From CAYLHS01 sp964594235 (GTDB taxonomy: Bacteria > Actinomycetota > Acidimicrobiia > Spongiisociales > UBA4744): a stretch of 36,740 nt of DNA. Each line of letters begins with the position of its first letter. Within the stretch, counting starts at the first letter, position 1. Position numbers and translations under genes: made by a program. The DNA lies in NCBI GenBank assembly GCA_964594235.1, contig CAZQMF010000011.1, forward strand, positions 1-36,740. The letters run 5' to 3'. Under the pieces are notes generated by a model that searched no databases, was not told the origin of the DNA, and saw only the letters and a program-made list of their open reading frames with translations. Below are positions 15,005 to 23,737 of the stretch, one piece after another.

Positions 15005-15352
15005 TCAGCTCTCACCGATGGGACAAAACGCGGCTGCGGCTGCCGTAGCCGCCGTCGTCCACATCTGTCGAAGGGTCGGGTCGGTCTTTGGACCTGCCTT
15101 CTGTGTGGCGAAATCGGAGAGCTGCTGGGACGTCTTGATGCCTGCGCCGCAGACCGACCGGGCGAAATCCAGCCACTGGTCGTTGGTGGCGTCGTAGCCG
15201 GCGAGGGTTGCCGCTTGCCGGGTCACCGTCAGGAACGTGTTCCTCACCAGTTCCGGTGCTCCGTCGACTCCGAAGGTCGCCGGGGGAGACGACGCGGACG
15301 AGCAGGCACCGACGAGTAGGGCGAGCAGCAAGGCTGCACATCTGCGCTTCAT
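15005..15352 (-). CDS. DUF732-like secreted lipoprotein, 115 aa
   Basis: A signal peptide with an ideal lipobox (LALLVGAC, Cys17) is followed by a Ser/Pro linker and a mature domain of about 90 residues. The domain contains two cysteines, VCGAGI near 68 and AFCPIGES at the end, that can form a disulfide, and a helical pattern (ATNDQWLDFARSVCGAG) like the DUF732 proteins common in mycobacteria. The function of that family is unknown. It is exported and anchored to the membrane. No ribosome binding site is visible at the ATG. It lies 73 bases upstream of the deazaflavin-dependent gene on the same strand. Confidence 0.75.
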   Translation of the reverse strand: MKRRCAALLLALLVGACSSASSPPATFGVDGAPELVRNTFLTVTRQAATLAGYDATNDQWLDFARSVCGAGIKTSQQLSDFATQKAGPKTDPTLRQMWTTAATAAAAAFCPIGES

Positions 15353-15501
15353 GACTGGACCATCGGCCGGTTCTCAGCCCTGATTGAGGTGGACTCGATG
15401 GCTCTCGCGGACCACGCTCGGTATGAGAGGATCCCGTTGGTCGGTGCCCTTGGCGTTGGTTCTGGGATTGGCGTTGCTGATTCACCGAAACGGCGCAGCA
15501 C

Positions 15502-15507
15502 TAGCCT
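15502..15507 (+). promoter_or_regulatory. -10 box TAGCCT, leaderless start
   Basis: TAGCCT is six bases before ATG 15514, with no ribosome binding site. Confidence 0.5.
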
Positions 15508-15513
15508 GGCCCG

Positions 15514-16230
15514 ATGACTGACACACACCGGCCGCTGGTCGTCGCCGAGGGCCTTGGCCGTGACTTCGGGGACGTGACGGCGCTGGAATCGCTGGACCTC
15601 GAGATGAACGGCGGCGAGGCGATCGCCCTCATAGGTCACAACGGCTCCGGCAAGACCACTGCCCTCTCTATGCTCGCAGGACGACTGGAACCGACCAGGG
15701 GAACCGTTCGGGTCGCCGGAATCGACGTCCACCGTCGAAGTGGGTCGATCACGGTACGGTCACTCGTCTCGTTCATCCCCGATTCTCCCGCTCTGTACCC
15801 GGACCTCACAGTCGCCGATCACCTGGACCTCGTTGGGATGGCGCACGGGGTCGTCGATGCCGAAGAGAGAACGGGCATGCTGCTCGGTCTGCTCGGGCTC
15901 GAAGAGCGGCAACACCTGCTACCTCGCGAGCTGTCACGCGGTCTGCGACAGAAGACGCAACTCGCCTGTGGCCTCCTACGTCCCTACGAGGTGCTGATCC
16001 TCGACGAGCCCGTTTCCGGTCTCGATCCGCCATCGAGACAGGCCCTGCACTCGCTACTGCAGCGTGTCAAAGGCGAAGGGGCACTGGTCGTGTTCAGCAC
16101 GCACGACCTCGGTTTCGCAGATGACCTCGCGGACCGCATCGTGGTCGTCAGCGATGGGAGCGTCGCCGTCGCAGGCACCCGAGACGAAGTGGTGGCAAGC
16201 GGTCGGGCGATAGATCTGGGCCTCCAGTGA
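15514..16230 (+). CDS. ABC transporter ATP-binding protein
   Basis: A 238-residue ABC ATPase of the ABC-2/DrrA-like group. Walker A is GHNGSGKTT (about 43-51), the Q-loop position lies in VSFIPDSPALYPDLT (no glutamine at the expected place), Walker B is VLILDEPVSGLD (about 160-171) and the H-loop His is in STHDL near 194. The signature motif is LSRGLRQK instead of the usual LSGGQ-type sequence; both its glycine at position three and the glutamine are changed. It overlaps the permease gene by four bases (GTGA), so the two are translationally coupled and form one exporter. The exported substrate is unknown. Confidence 0.9.
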   Translation: MTDTHRPLVVAEGLGRDFGDVTALESLDLEMNGGEAIALIGHNGSGKTTALSMLAGRLEPTRGTVRVAGIDVHRRSGSITVRSLVSFIPDSPALYPDLTVADHLDLVGMAHGVVDAEERTGMLLGLLGLEERQHLLPRELSRGLRQKTQLACGLLRPYEVLILDEPVSGLDPPSRQALHSLLQRVKGEGALVVFSTHDLGFADDLADRIVVVSDGSVAVAGTRDEVVASGRAIDLGLQ

Positions 16231-17798
16231 CGACGGAGCGTGAGGTCCGGGCCTTCGTGCGGCATCGTCGCAAGGCTCACGACCCGCGCAGACTCTCGGA
16301 TCGACTCATCGACATCTACACCTGGTTCCTGGCCACGGTGATCGCCGGCATCGTCATCGCCCCACTGATCCACGGCGATCTCGTGCCACACCCAGGCGCA
16401 TTCCTCGACACGCTCGACTGGCTTCCGGTGCTGCTGCTCGGAGCAACCTGGGCGGTGCTCCGCTACGGCACATGGCAGGGCCCGGTGCTGTTCACCACGC
16501 CCGAACTCCAATGGGAGGTGGCATCGCCTCTGAACCGACGGCTGCTTGCACTCGCGAAGCTACGCAGAGCCTCGATCATCGCCGTGGGAGTCGGCGTCGT
16601 GACCGGCGGCCTCGTCGGTATCGGCGCCGCAGCCATGGTCCGCCACGACGCGCTCGCGATGACCATCGCAGCCGTGTTTGGCTTCACCGCGCTCGCACTC
16701 CTGGCCATGGCGCTGTCATGGCACGTCGAACGGTCACCCTCCGTGGGAAGATTCGTCGAGGTGGCCACACCCGTGGTGCTCATACTCGTCGCGATCTTGG
16801 CCGTGGCGGTGGCCCGAGGACAAAGCACGGTGGCCTTGTGGTCGGGCCCGTGGGGATGGGCGGGTGCTCCTGTGCTCGCAGCTGGCGGTCGATCGGTGCC
16901 CGGATGGGTGGTGTTGGCGACCCTCCTCGGTGTCGCGGCCGTCGCCGCCGCGATGTCGGCCATCGGCACCGTCGACCGGATCTCCGATGAGGAGCTGTGG
17001 CAACGGTCGGAGGCTCGCTCCTCGGCGTCGGCGGCGCTGTTTTTCGGAGATGTCCGAGCTGCGAAAGGCATCGCCCGACGGGGGAGGGCTAGAGGCCGTG
17101 TCAGAGGACGGGAGCTTCACATGGCCCGCGTTGTCACACCATGGCTGGCGATCGTCACCCGCGACGCGCTCACCCTACGGCGAAACATCGGACTCGTCGT
17201 GGTCGCCGCGAGTTTCATCGCCGCTGCGATGGTCGCAGGTGTTGCCGCAACAGGGCGTCCGATCCTCATCGCGGTGGTGTTCGCGGGTCTGTACGCGGCA
17301 GCATCGCGCCTCCTCGAAACGATCCGGCTGGAGAACGATCGACCCGGCGCCCACCGGATGCTGCCATGGACCTGGGGAACCATCCTCGTCCTACACTGCG
17401 TCGTCCCGGTCGCAGCCCTCACGGTCCTGATGTGGATCGGGCTGGGAGTCCTGGGAATCGGCGGGTTCGTCACACAAGCCGCGACATGGATGCTGATCCT
17501 CGTTGCGCCGTTCGTCACTGGAGCTGTCGTGCTGCCTGCCGCGATCTCGGCGTCGCGGCGGTCTTTCCCGATGGAGACACTGATCAGTGGTGCCGAACTC
17601 GGCGCGCTCTCGCTCGTGACGTGGCTGATGACCGGACCGGTTCTGGCTTTGATCGTGCTTGCCATTGCTGCCAGGTGGATCCTTACGGGCCTCGACCAGG
17701 GGATCACCATGGAGACGTTCACGGCGATCGCGTTCCTCTCTACCGCTATCGGGCTGTTCGGCATGTGGCTGTTCAACCGGAAACCTCGAGAGAGCTGA
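16227..17798 (+). CDS. ABC transporter permease, about 12 helices
   Basis: A 523-residue membrane protein coupled to the preceding ATPase by a GTGA overlap. After a basic N-terminus it has paired hydrophobic helices at about 33-53, 66-76, 115-137, 145-165, 175-195, 211-240, then a cytosolic stretch of about 60 residues rich in Arg (KGIARRGRARGRVRGRE), and a second set of six helices from 318 to 515. The layout of two halves of six helices in one chain means a single subunit could form the whole channel. Sequence family is weakly conserved; DUF6297-like actinobacterial permeases have this size and arrangement. The substrate is unknown. Confidence 0.78.
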   Translation: MTTEREVRAFVRHRRKAHDPRRLSDRLIDIYTWFLATVIAGIVIAPLIHGDLVPHPGAFLDTLDWLPVLLLGATWAVLRYGTWQGPVLFTTPELQWEVASPLNRRLLALAKLRRASIIAVGVGVVTGGLVGIGAAAMVRHDALAMTIAAVFGFTALALLAMALSWHVERSPSVGRFVEVATPVVLILVAILAVAVARGQSTVALWSGPWGWAGAPVLAAGGRSVPGWVVLATLLGVAAVAAAMSAIGTVDRISDEELWQRSEARSSASAALFFGDVRAAKGIARRGRARGRVRGRELHMARVVTPWLAIVTRDALTLRRNIGLVVVAASFIAAAMVAGVAATGRPILIAVVFAGLYAAASRLLETIRLENDRPGAHRMLPWTWGTILVLHCVVPVAALTVLMWIGLGVLGIGGFVTQAATWMLILVAPFVTGAVVLPAAISASRRSFPMETLISGAELGALSLVTWLMTGPVLALIVLAIAARWILTGLDQGITMETFTAIAFLSTAIGLFGMWLFNRKPRES

Positions 17799-17906
17799 GG
17801 ACCACGTCGCGGGACGGTTTGGGCCACGATTTCTGGACGGGTGGCGATGCTAGCCTCAGCCCCGGCGCGAACCTCCTGAGCACCAGCCACCGACAAAGAA
17901 GCACGG

Positions 17907-20429
17907 ATGGAACCGCCACGCTCCTCCGCATCTGAATCAGTCGACGAGCTCCTCGCCCGTCTCGGCACCTCCCGTGACGGCCTGACGGCGCAGGAAGCGG
18001 CCAGGCGACTCGCTGAACACGGTCCGAACGAACTCGTCGAGCATCGAACCAGTCCGCTCCGCCAGTTTCTCGGGTACTTCTGGGGCCCCATCCCGTGGAT
18101 GATCGAAGTAGCGGCCGTGTTGTCCGCGGTCGTTCGCCACTGGCCCGACTTCGTGATCATCGTCGTTCTGCTCGTCTTCAACGCGCTGGTCGGTTTCTGG
18201 CAGGAGCACCAAGCCGCCAACGCCGTCGAGGCGCTCAAGGAGCAGCTCGCGCTCGAATCGCACGTACGGCGAGACGGCGCATGGGAAACCATCGATGCCA
18301 AGGAGCTCGTGCCAGGCGACATTATTCGGATCCGGCTGGGGGACATCATCCCTGCCGACGTGCGTTTGATCGACGGCGACTACTTGAGCGTGGATCAGTC
18401 TGCTCTGACGGGAGAGTCCTTGCCCGTCTCGAAGGCGAGCGGTGACAGCGCCTACTCCGGTTCGATCGCGAGGGAAGGCGAGATGGTAGGGGTCGTCACC
18501 GAGACCGGCTCCGACACCTTCTTCGGCAAGACCGCAGCCCTCGTAGCTACGGCCAAACCGGCCTCGCACTTCCAGGAGGCCGTGCTGCGAATCGGCGACT
18601 ACCTGATCTATCTCAGCATCGGGCTGGCGATCGTGCTGCTGATCGTCCAGCTACTGCGTGGCTCGTCGATACTGTCGCTCGTCCAGTTCACCCTCATCCT
18701 CGTCGTCGCCGCGATACCAGTTGCGATGCCGGCCGTCCTATCCGTGACCATGGCCGTCGGCGCTGGATCACTCGCCAAGATGAAGGCGATCGTCTCCAGG
18801 CTCGAGTCCATCGAGGAGATGGCCGGCATGGACATCCTCTGCTCCGACAAGACCGGGACCCTCACACAAAACCGGCTCACCGTCGGTGAACCCGTCCCGT
18901 TCGGTGGCGTCCAGGCGGCCGAGCTGGTGCTCGCCGCAGCATTCGCTTCAAACCCGGACAACGCCGATGATCCGATCGATCAGGCGGTCCTGAGCAGCGT
19001 CACCGATCCGTCGTCTCTCGATCGCTACCGTCGCAGCCGATTTGTGCCGTTCGACCCGGTCGGCAAGCGGACAGAGGCGGTGATCGAATCAGAGGACGGT
19101 ACGTCGTTCAAGGTCACGAAAGGCGCACCCCAGGTGATCCAGCAGCTCTGCTCTCTGTCGGGCACGGAAGCCGAGTCGGTGACGCACAACGTCGACGATC
19201 TCGCGTCCAAGGGCTACCGAACGCTCGGGGTGGCCCGATCCGATGACAGCGAAACATGGCGGTTCCTCGGGTTGCTGTCGCTCTACGACCCACCTCGTGA
19301 AGACTCCGCAGACACGATCTCCAGAGCGGTCGACCATGGCATCGACGTCAAGATGGTCACCGGGGACAACACGGCCATCGCTGTCGAGATCTCTCGGAAT
19401 CTCGGGCTTGGAAGCGACATCAAGCCGGTGGGTGATGTGTTCGCCGGCGATGAACCTTCCGGAGATGACGCTGAGGCGATTGAGCAGGCAGACGGCTTCG
19501 CAGAGGTGTTCCCACAGCACAAATTCGGGATCGTCAAGGCGCTCCAATCTCGGGGACACATCGTCGGGATGACCGGGGACGGCGTCAACGACGCCCCGGC
19601 GCTCAGACAGGCCGATACGGGCATCGCGGTCAGCGGCGCCACCGACGCTGCACGAGCCGCCGCCGATTTGGTTCTCACCGCACCGGGTTTGTCGACGATC
19701 ATCAGCGCCGTCGAGGAAGCTCGGCGCATCTTCGAGCGGATGAACGCCTACGCGATCTACCGGATCACCGAGACGATCCGAATCATGGTGTTCGTTGTCC
19801 TGGCGATGATCGTCTTCGACTTCTACCCGATCACGGCGATCATGATCATCCTGCTCGCGTTTCTCAACGATGTGCCGATCATGGCCATCGCCTACGACCG
19901 CACGTGGCTAGACCCGACACCGGTCAGGTGGGACATGCGTCGAGTCCTCACCGTGGCGACGGTGCTCGGGCTGTTTGGCGTCATCCAGACGTTCGGCATC
20001 CTCATCATCGGCAAGCTGTGGCTGAAGCTGGACGACTCGCAGATCCAGACCCTGATTTTCCTGAAGCTCGCCGTCGCCGGCCACCTGACATTGTTCATCA
20101 CACGGATCCGTCGATCGGTCCTCGCCGATCCCCATCCCGCCCCGGTCATGCTGTGGTCGGCGATCGTCACCAAGATCGTGGCCACGGTTGTCGTCGCCGT
20201 CGGCTTTCTGGTCACGCCGATCTCGTGGGGTGCGATAGGGATCATCTGGGCGTACTGCCTGGTATGGGCGTTCGTCGCCGATCGGGTGAAGCTCGCCACT
20301 TACCACCATCTCGACCTGACCGGTTCACATCACCGGCGCTTCCTCGAGAGGGTCAGCGGTTCGATCCACCCTCTCGGGCGTCTCTACGGCAGCCGGTCGA
20401 GAACGGACCGGGCCGAGACGGGTTCCTAG
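17907..20429 (+). CDS. P3A-type plasma-membrane proton-efflux ATPase
   Basis: An 840-residue P-type ATPase of the H+-pumping IIIA class. Order of parts: N-terminal cation-ATPase domain, actuator motif LTGESLPVSK near 175, phosphorylation site CSDKTGTLTQN with Asp314, nucleotide-binding KGAPQVI near 406, hinge MTGDGVNDAPAL near 555, and ten helices. Helix 6 carries FLNDVPIMAIAYD with Asp655, the position equivalent to the proton-binding aspartate of plant and fungal pumps. There are no metal-binding CxxC or CPC motifs, which rules out heavy-metal pumps. It would export protons and build membrane potential or regulate cytoplasmic pH. The C-terminal tail is short, without the autoinhibitory region of eukaryotic pumps. 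Its stop codon overlaps that of the convergent molybdoenzyme gene. Confidence 0.93.
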   Translation: MEPPRSSASESVDELLARLGTSRDGLTAQEAARRLAEHGPNELVEHRTSPLRQFLGYFWGPIPWMIEVAAVLSAVVRHWPDFVIIVVLLVFNALVGFWQEHQAANAVEALKEQLALESHVRRDGAWETIDAKELVPGDIIRIRLGDIIPADVRLIDGDYLSVDQSALTGESLPVSKASGDSAYSGSIAREGEMVGVVTETGSDTFFGKTAALVATAKPASHFQEAVLRIGDYLIYLSIGLAIVLLIVQLLRGSSILSLVQFTLILVVAAIPVAMPAVLSVTMAVGAGSLAKMKAIVSRLESIEEMAGMDILCSDKTGTLTQNRLTVGEPVPFGGVQAAELVLAAAFASNPDNADDPIDQAVLSSVTDPSSLDRYRRSRFVPFDPVGKRTEAVIESEDGTSFKVTKGAPQVIQQLCSLSGTEAESVTHNVDDLASKGYRTLGVARSDDSETWRFLGLLSLYDPPREDSADTISRAVDHGIDVKMVTGDNTAIAVEISRNLGLGSDIKPVGDVFAGDEPSGDDAEAIEQADGFAEVFPQHKFGIVKALQSRGHIVGMTGDGVNDAPALRQADTGIAVSGATDAARAAADLVLTAPGLSTIISAVEEARRIFERMNAYAIYRITETIRIMVFVVLAMIVFDFYPITAIMIILLAFLNDVPIMAIAYDRTWLDPTPVRWDMRRVLTVATVLGLFGVIQTFGILIIGKLWLKLDDSQIQTLIFLKLAVAGHLTLFITRIRRSVLADPHPAPVMLWSAIVTKIVATVVVAVGFLVTPISWGAIGIIWAYCLVWAFVADRVKLATYHHLDLTGSHHRRFLERVSGSIHPLGRLYGSRSRTDRAETGS

Positions 20430-22972
20430 CGAAGGACGCCGTCCGGGACGAGGGGAAGCGACCGCAAGCGCCGGCCCGTGGCGTCGAAGATGGCGTTCGC
20501 TATCGCCGGGGCAACGGCAATGAGCGGTGTCTCGCCGGCGCCGGCCGAGGGGAGATCAGGACGATCGATCAGCTCGACCTCGACGGCCGGAACATCGCTG
20601 AAACGAGGAACCCGGTAGGCGGCGAGCGCAGGATCGGCAATGTGACCGTGATCGAGGGTGAGCTGCTCGAACAACGCTCCACCCAACGCCATCAAGGCGG
20701 CTCCTTCCACCTGGTTCCGCACGGTGTCGGGGTTGACGATCGCCCCGCACTCGTAGACGGTCACCAGTCTCGTCACCTCGACTTTCCCGTGCGAGTCCAC
20801 GCGGACCTCGGCGCAGGTTGCGACCCGGCCACCCTTCTCCAATCCGGCGGCGATGCCGAACCCTTGACGCGTGCCGTTTCCACTCCCGCGCGTGCCGCGC
20901 CGATCCGCAGCTGCCTTCACAACGGTCGCGAGCCGTTCATCGTCGAGCTGTCTGAGACGGAACTCGACCGGATCGACACCTGCCGTATGGGCGAGTTCGT
21001 CGATGTGTGACTCACGGGCGAAGTGGTTGGCCGTGGCGGCGAGCGCCCGATAGGAGCCTTGTGCGAGCGGCGAATCGGCCGCCTGATAGCGAAGCCGCCG
21101 GTTGGTGGTCACGTAGGGGAAGTCGATCCCTGCCGACCCAGCGTTGATGTCGAGAAGATCCCAGGCGACGATGTCGCCGTTGCCATCGAGTGCCGCCCGA
21201 ACATCGATCACGGCCATCGGCCGCACGTACCCCCATCGGAACTCCTCCGCTCTGCTCCAGTGGACCATCACCGGCCCACCGACCGCACGGGCGAGGCGGG
21301 CAGCCTCGGTGGCTACTTCCCCTGCGTGCTTGCCACCGAAACCACCTCCGGTCGGCGGCACGATCACCCTGACGAGGGAGCTGTCGATCCCGAGTGCCCC
21401 TGCCAGCCGTTCGCGCACACCGAAGGGGACCTGCGTGCCGACCCACACGGTCAGCCGATCGCCTGTCCACTCGGCGAGGGCCGCTCTCGTCTCGAGCGGG
21501 ACGTGGGCGATGTAGGCGGTCGTGTAGGTGGCTTCGATCTTCTCGGTTGCCCCGGCCAGGGCCGCTTCGGGATCTCCCACAGAGTCGTCGAATCCTGCAT
21601 CCCAGCCCTCACCGTCGACAGGATTCGCCCGGAGGTGCGCGGCCAGGTCGACCGGTCCTATGGGCGGTTCGTTCCAGTCGGCACGAAGCCCGGCCACCGC
21701 GTGCCGAGCAGCGATGATGTTGCCGGCAACGACTCCGACGAAATCGCCGTCCTGGATCAGCGTCACGCCCTCAGGGTCTTCCGTGTCGACGTGTCGCAGC
21801 GTCGCTCCCGGCACCGGCGGGCGGAGCACTGCCCCGAACCGCATTCCGGGTCGGCGTAGGTCCGAAACGAACGCCCGAGTGCCGGTCACCGCGTCAACGT
21901 GAGACGGCACGTGGGCCCGACCAACGAGACGCCAGTGCTCGGGGGCCAGCAGTGAGGGTTCACTCTCGAGAACCTCGACCCGACGAAGTCCACGGACGGC
22001 ATCGCCGTAGGAGAGTGTCTTGCCACCGGCTCCGTCGAGTACTCCTGGCTCCGCCACCGACACGTCGGTCGCTGGGACTCGCCACTGCTCGGCGGCCAGC
22101 TCGAGCAGAGCCTGTCTGGCGCCGGCTGCAGCTCTGCGCAACGCCTGGCCGGCGTCGGGCATCGACCGGCTCCCGAACGTTCCGATGTCGAAGGGGCACA
22201 CGTCGGTGTCGCCGAGCACGACCTGCACATCGTCGAGCCGGGCGATCAGCTCCTCTGCAACGAGCATGCGGAAGGCGGTGGTGTTGTCCTGGCCGACATC
22301 CACCTTGCCACTGAACGCCGTCACTGTTCCGGAAGGTGCGACGTGCAGCCAGGCGCCACCGTTCATCGACCATCCGGACGTTTGTGGAGGCCACACGACG
22401 GCGAGTCCGTCACCGAGCAGGTCGAACCAGTCCCGTTCATTGGGCTCGCACAGGTCCCACGGTCTCCGCGGCGCGGGCAGCGACACCTGGCGAGGCGACA
22501 TGGCTGCGACCGGTTCGGCTCCGGTTCGCAGCAGTTCAGCCGCCCGGTGCACGGCCCGGGTCAGTCGCGGGTACGCGCCGCACCGGCACACGTTCGGGGC
22601 CATCGCGCCGGCGATCTCCGCATCATCGGGGTCGGGGGTGGAAGCAAGAAGCGCCGAGGCGCGCAGCACCATTCCGGGCGTGCAGTAGCCGCACTGGGAT
22701 GCGGCTTCATCGAGGAACGCCTGCTGAACTGGATGGAGGTCGACCGCGCCGAGCCCTTCGATCGTCGTGATGGACCTACCCGCGACCTCGTCCAGGTGGG
22801 TCTGACACGACAAGACGGGATCGCCGTCAACCAGTACCGTGCACGCTCCACACTCGCCCTCGCCGCAACCCGGCTTGACGCCGCTCAATCCCAATGGTCC
22901 GCGGAGGAAACCGAGCAGGCTGATGCCCGACGGGCCGGCGTGCTGTTCTCCATTCACGATGACGGTGGTCAC
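20426..22972 (-). CDS. Xanthine-dehydrogenase-family molybdoenzyme, fused [2Fe-2S] and molybdopterin subunits
   Basis: One 848-residue chain joins two normally separate subunits. Residues 1-145 are the two-cluster [2Fe-2S] subunit: plant-type ferredoxin cysteines 36, 41, 44 and 56, and second-cluster cysteines 94, 97, 129 and 131. Residues from about 180 are the molybdopterin-binding subunit of the isoquinoline 1-oxidoreductase/nicotinate dehydrogenase type, with GQDNTTAFRMLVAEEL near 235, PTGGGFGGKHAGE near 540 and the catalytic base Glu814 (GAGETP). There is no FAD domain or FAD-subunit gene beside it, so electrons must leave to another acceptor such as cytochrome. The likely reaction is hydroxylation of an aldehyde or N-heterocycle; the substrate is open. 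The GTG start has GAGAGG six bases upstream. No TAT signal is evident. Confidence 0.88.
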   Translation of the reverse strand: MTTVIVNGEQHAGPSGISLLGFLRGPLGLSGVKPGCGEGECGACTVLVDGDPVLSCQTHLDEVAGRSITTIEGLGAVDLHPVQQAFLDEAASQCGYCTPGMVLRASALLASTPDPDDAEIAGAMAPNVCRCGAYPRLTRAVHRAAELLRTGAEPVAAMSPRQVSLPAPRRPWDLCEPNERDWFDLLGDGLAVVWPPQTSGWSMNGGAWLHVAPSGTVTAFSGKVDVGQDNTTAFRMLVAEELIARLDDVQVVLGDTDVCPFDIGTFGSRSMPDAGQALRRAAAGARQALLELAAEQWRVPATDVSVAEPGVLDGAGGKTLSYGDAVRGLRRVEVLESEPSLLAPEHWRLVGRAHVPSHVDAVTGTRAFVSDLRRPGMRFGAVLRPPVPGATLRHVDTEDPEGVTLIQDGDFVGVVAGNIIAARHAVAGLRADWNEPPIGPVDLAAHLRANPVDGEGWDAGFDDSVGDPEAALAGATEKIEATYTTAYIAHVPLETRAALAEWTGDRLTVWVGTQVPFGVRERLAGALGIDSSLVRVIVPPTGGGFGGKHAGEVATEAARLARAVGGPVMVHWSRAEEFRWGYVRPMAVIDVRAALDGNGDIVAWDLLDINAGSAGIDFPYVTTNRRLRYQAADSPLAQGSYRALAATANHFARESHIDELAHTAGVDPVEFRLRQLDDERLATVVKAAADRRGTRGSGNGTRQGFGIAAGLEKGGRVATCAEVRVDSHGKVEVTRLVTVYECGAIVNPDTVRNQVEGAALMALGGALFEQLTLDHGHIADPALAAYRVPRFSDVPAVEVELIDRPDLPSAGAGETPLIAVAPAIANAIFDATGRRLRSLPLVPDGVLR

Positions 22973-23044
22973 CAGTCACCTCTCACGAGCTCATGATAGG
23001 AAGCCTTCGAGACACCGCCGACGGCCAGGACTCAGCAGTGCAGG

Positions 23045-23665
23045 TCAGTGTTCCGCCAGCACCGCGGTGAGGCAGGCAGCCACCCAACGCCGGTACCGAT
23101 CGAGATCCCATCCCTGCGTTTCGACGAGGAACCTGTATGTCCGCGGATGCCCGATGCTCCAGATCGTCGCGGCAACGTCTTCCGCTGGGAGAGTGGCGGC
23201 GCCGGGACGCCCAGCGAGCTGGGAAGCAGCCGCGACATAGTTGTGGAACCGTTGTGCCTCCCTTCTGCCTTCGAGGTCGGCGATGTCGCGATCGATGGCG
23301 GCGGCCTCATGGACAACCCGGAGCACGCCGGCGGTGCGGGGCATTGCTTCGGCGAACCAATCCGCGAGCACCTCGATCATCCCTGCCGCGGTGGACGTGA
23401 CCTCTACACGCTCTCGCATGAATTCCGGCACCGGTTTGGGGGATTCGGGACCCGATACCGCCATGTCCAGCACCGCGTTGAGCACGGCACTCTTCGGTCC
23501 GATCGAGTTGTAGATCGTCTGCACCACGACGCCTGCCTCATCGGCGATCGCCTCGATGGTCGTGCCCGTGTAGCCGCGATCGGAAAACAGCCGGCCGGCC
23601 GCTTCCACGATTGAAGTCCTCGTCGCTGCCATCTGTCGTTCGCGTCGGCTCTTGACAACAGCCAT
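23045..23665 (-). CDS. TetR-family regulator
   Basis: A 206-residue repressor. The N-terminal helix-turn-helix spans residues 14-60 (RTSIVEAAGRLFSDRGYTGT, then IEAIADEAGVVVQTIYNSIG). The C-terminal 140 residues are helical, with no family-specific feature. It is divergent from a flavin-containing monooxygenase gene, 72 bases apart, and a perfect 17-bp palindrome lies between them. That arrangement indicates autoregulation and control of the monooxygenase, presumably relieved by a substrate of that enzyme. The ATG at 23665 lies six bases after a TATACT box. Confidence 0.88.
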   Translation of the reverse strand: MAVVKSRRERQMAATRTSIVEAAGRLFSDRGYTGTTIEAIADEAGVVVQTIYNSIGPKSAVLNAVLDMAVSGPESPKPVPEFMRERVEVTSTAAGMIEVLADWFAEAMPRTAGVLRVVHEAAAIDRDIADLEGRREAQRFHNYVAAASQLAGRPGAATLPAEDVAATIWSIGHPRTYRFLVETQGWDLDRYRRWVAACLTAVLAEH

Positions 23666-23671
23666 CTCGTT

Positions 23672-23677
23672 AGTATA
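23672..23677 (-). promoter_or_regulatory. -10 box TATACT of the TetR gene, leaderless
   Basis: TATACT on the minus strand is six bases from ATG 23665. The palindrome at 23680-23696 begins two bases upstream of it and would block RNA polymerase when occupied. Confidence 0.6.
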
Positions 23678-23679
23678 GG

Positions 23680-23696
23680 GTTCTATCCGTTAGAAC
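23680..23696. promoter_or_regulatory. TetR operator, 17-bp palindrome
   Basis: GTTCTA-N5-TAGAAC is a perfect inverted repeat located in the spacer of the TetR promoter and 41 bases upstream of the monooxygenase ATG. Arm length and 5-bp centre are of the usual TetR-family operator size. Confidence 0.6.
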
Positions 23697-23737
23697 GTGA
23701 CTCTAATATCGTAGTCTGGCGCTCAGGAGGAATCGAC

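Noticed and set aside
15423..15521. A 32-codon frame encoding a single hydrophobic helix just before the ABC ATPase gene.
   Set aside because: No ribosome binding site, and it contains the -10 box and start of the ABC gene; hydrophobicity in a GC-rich frame can arise by chance.
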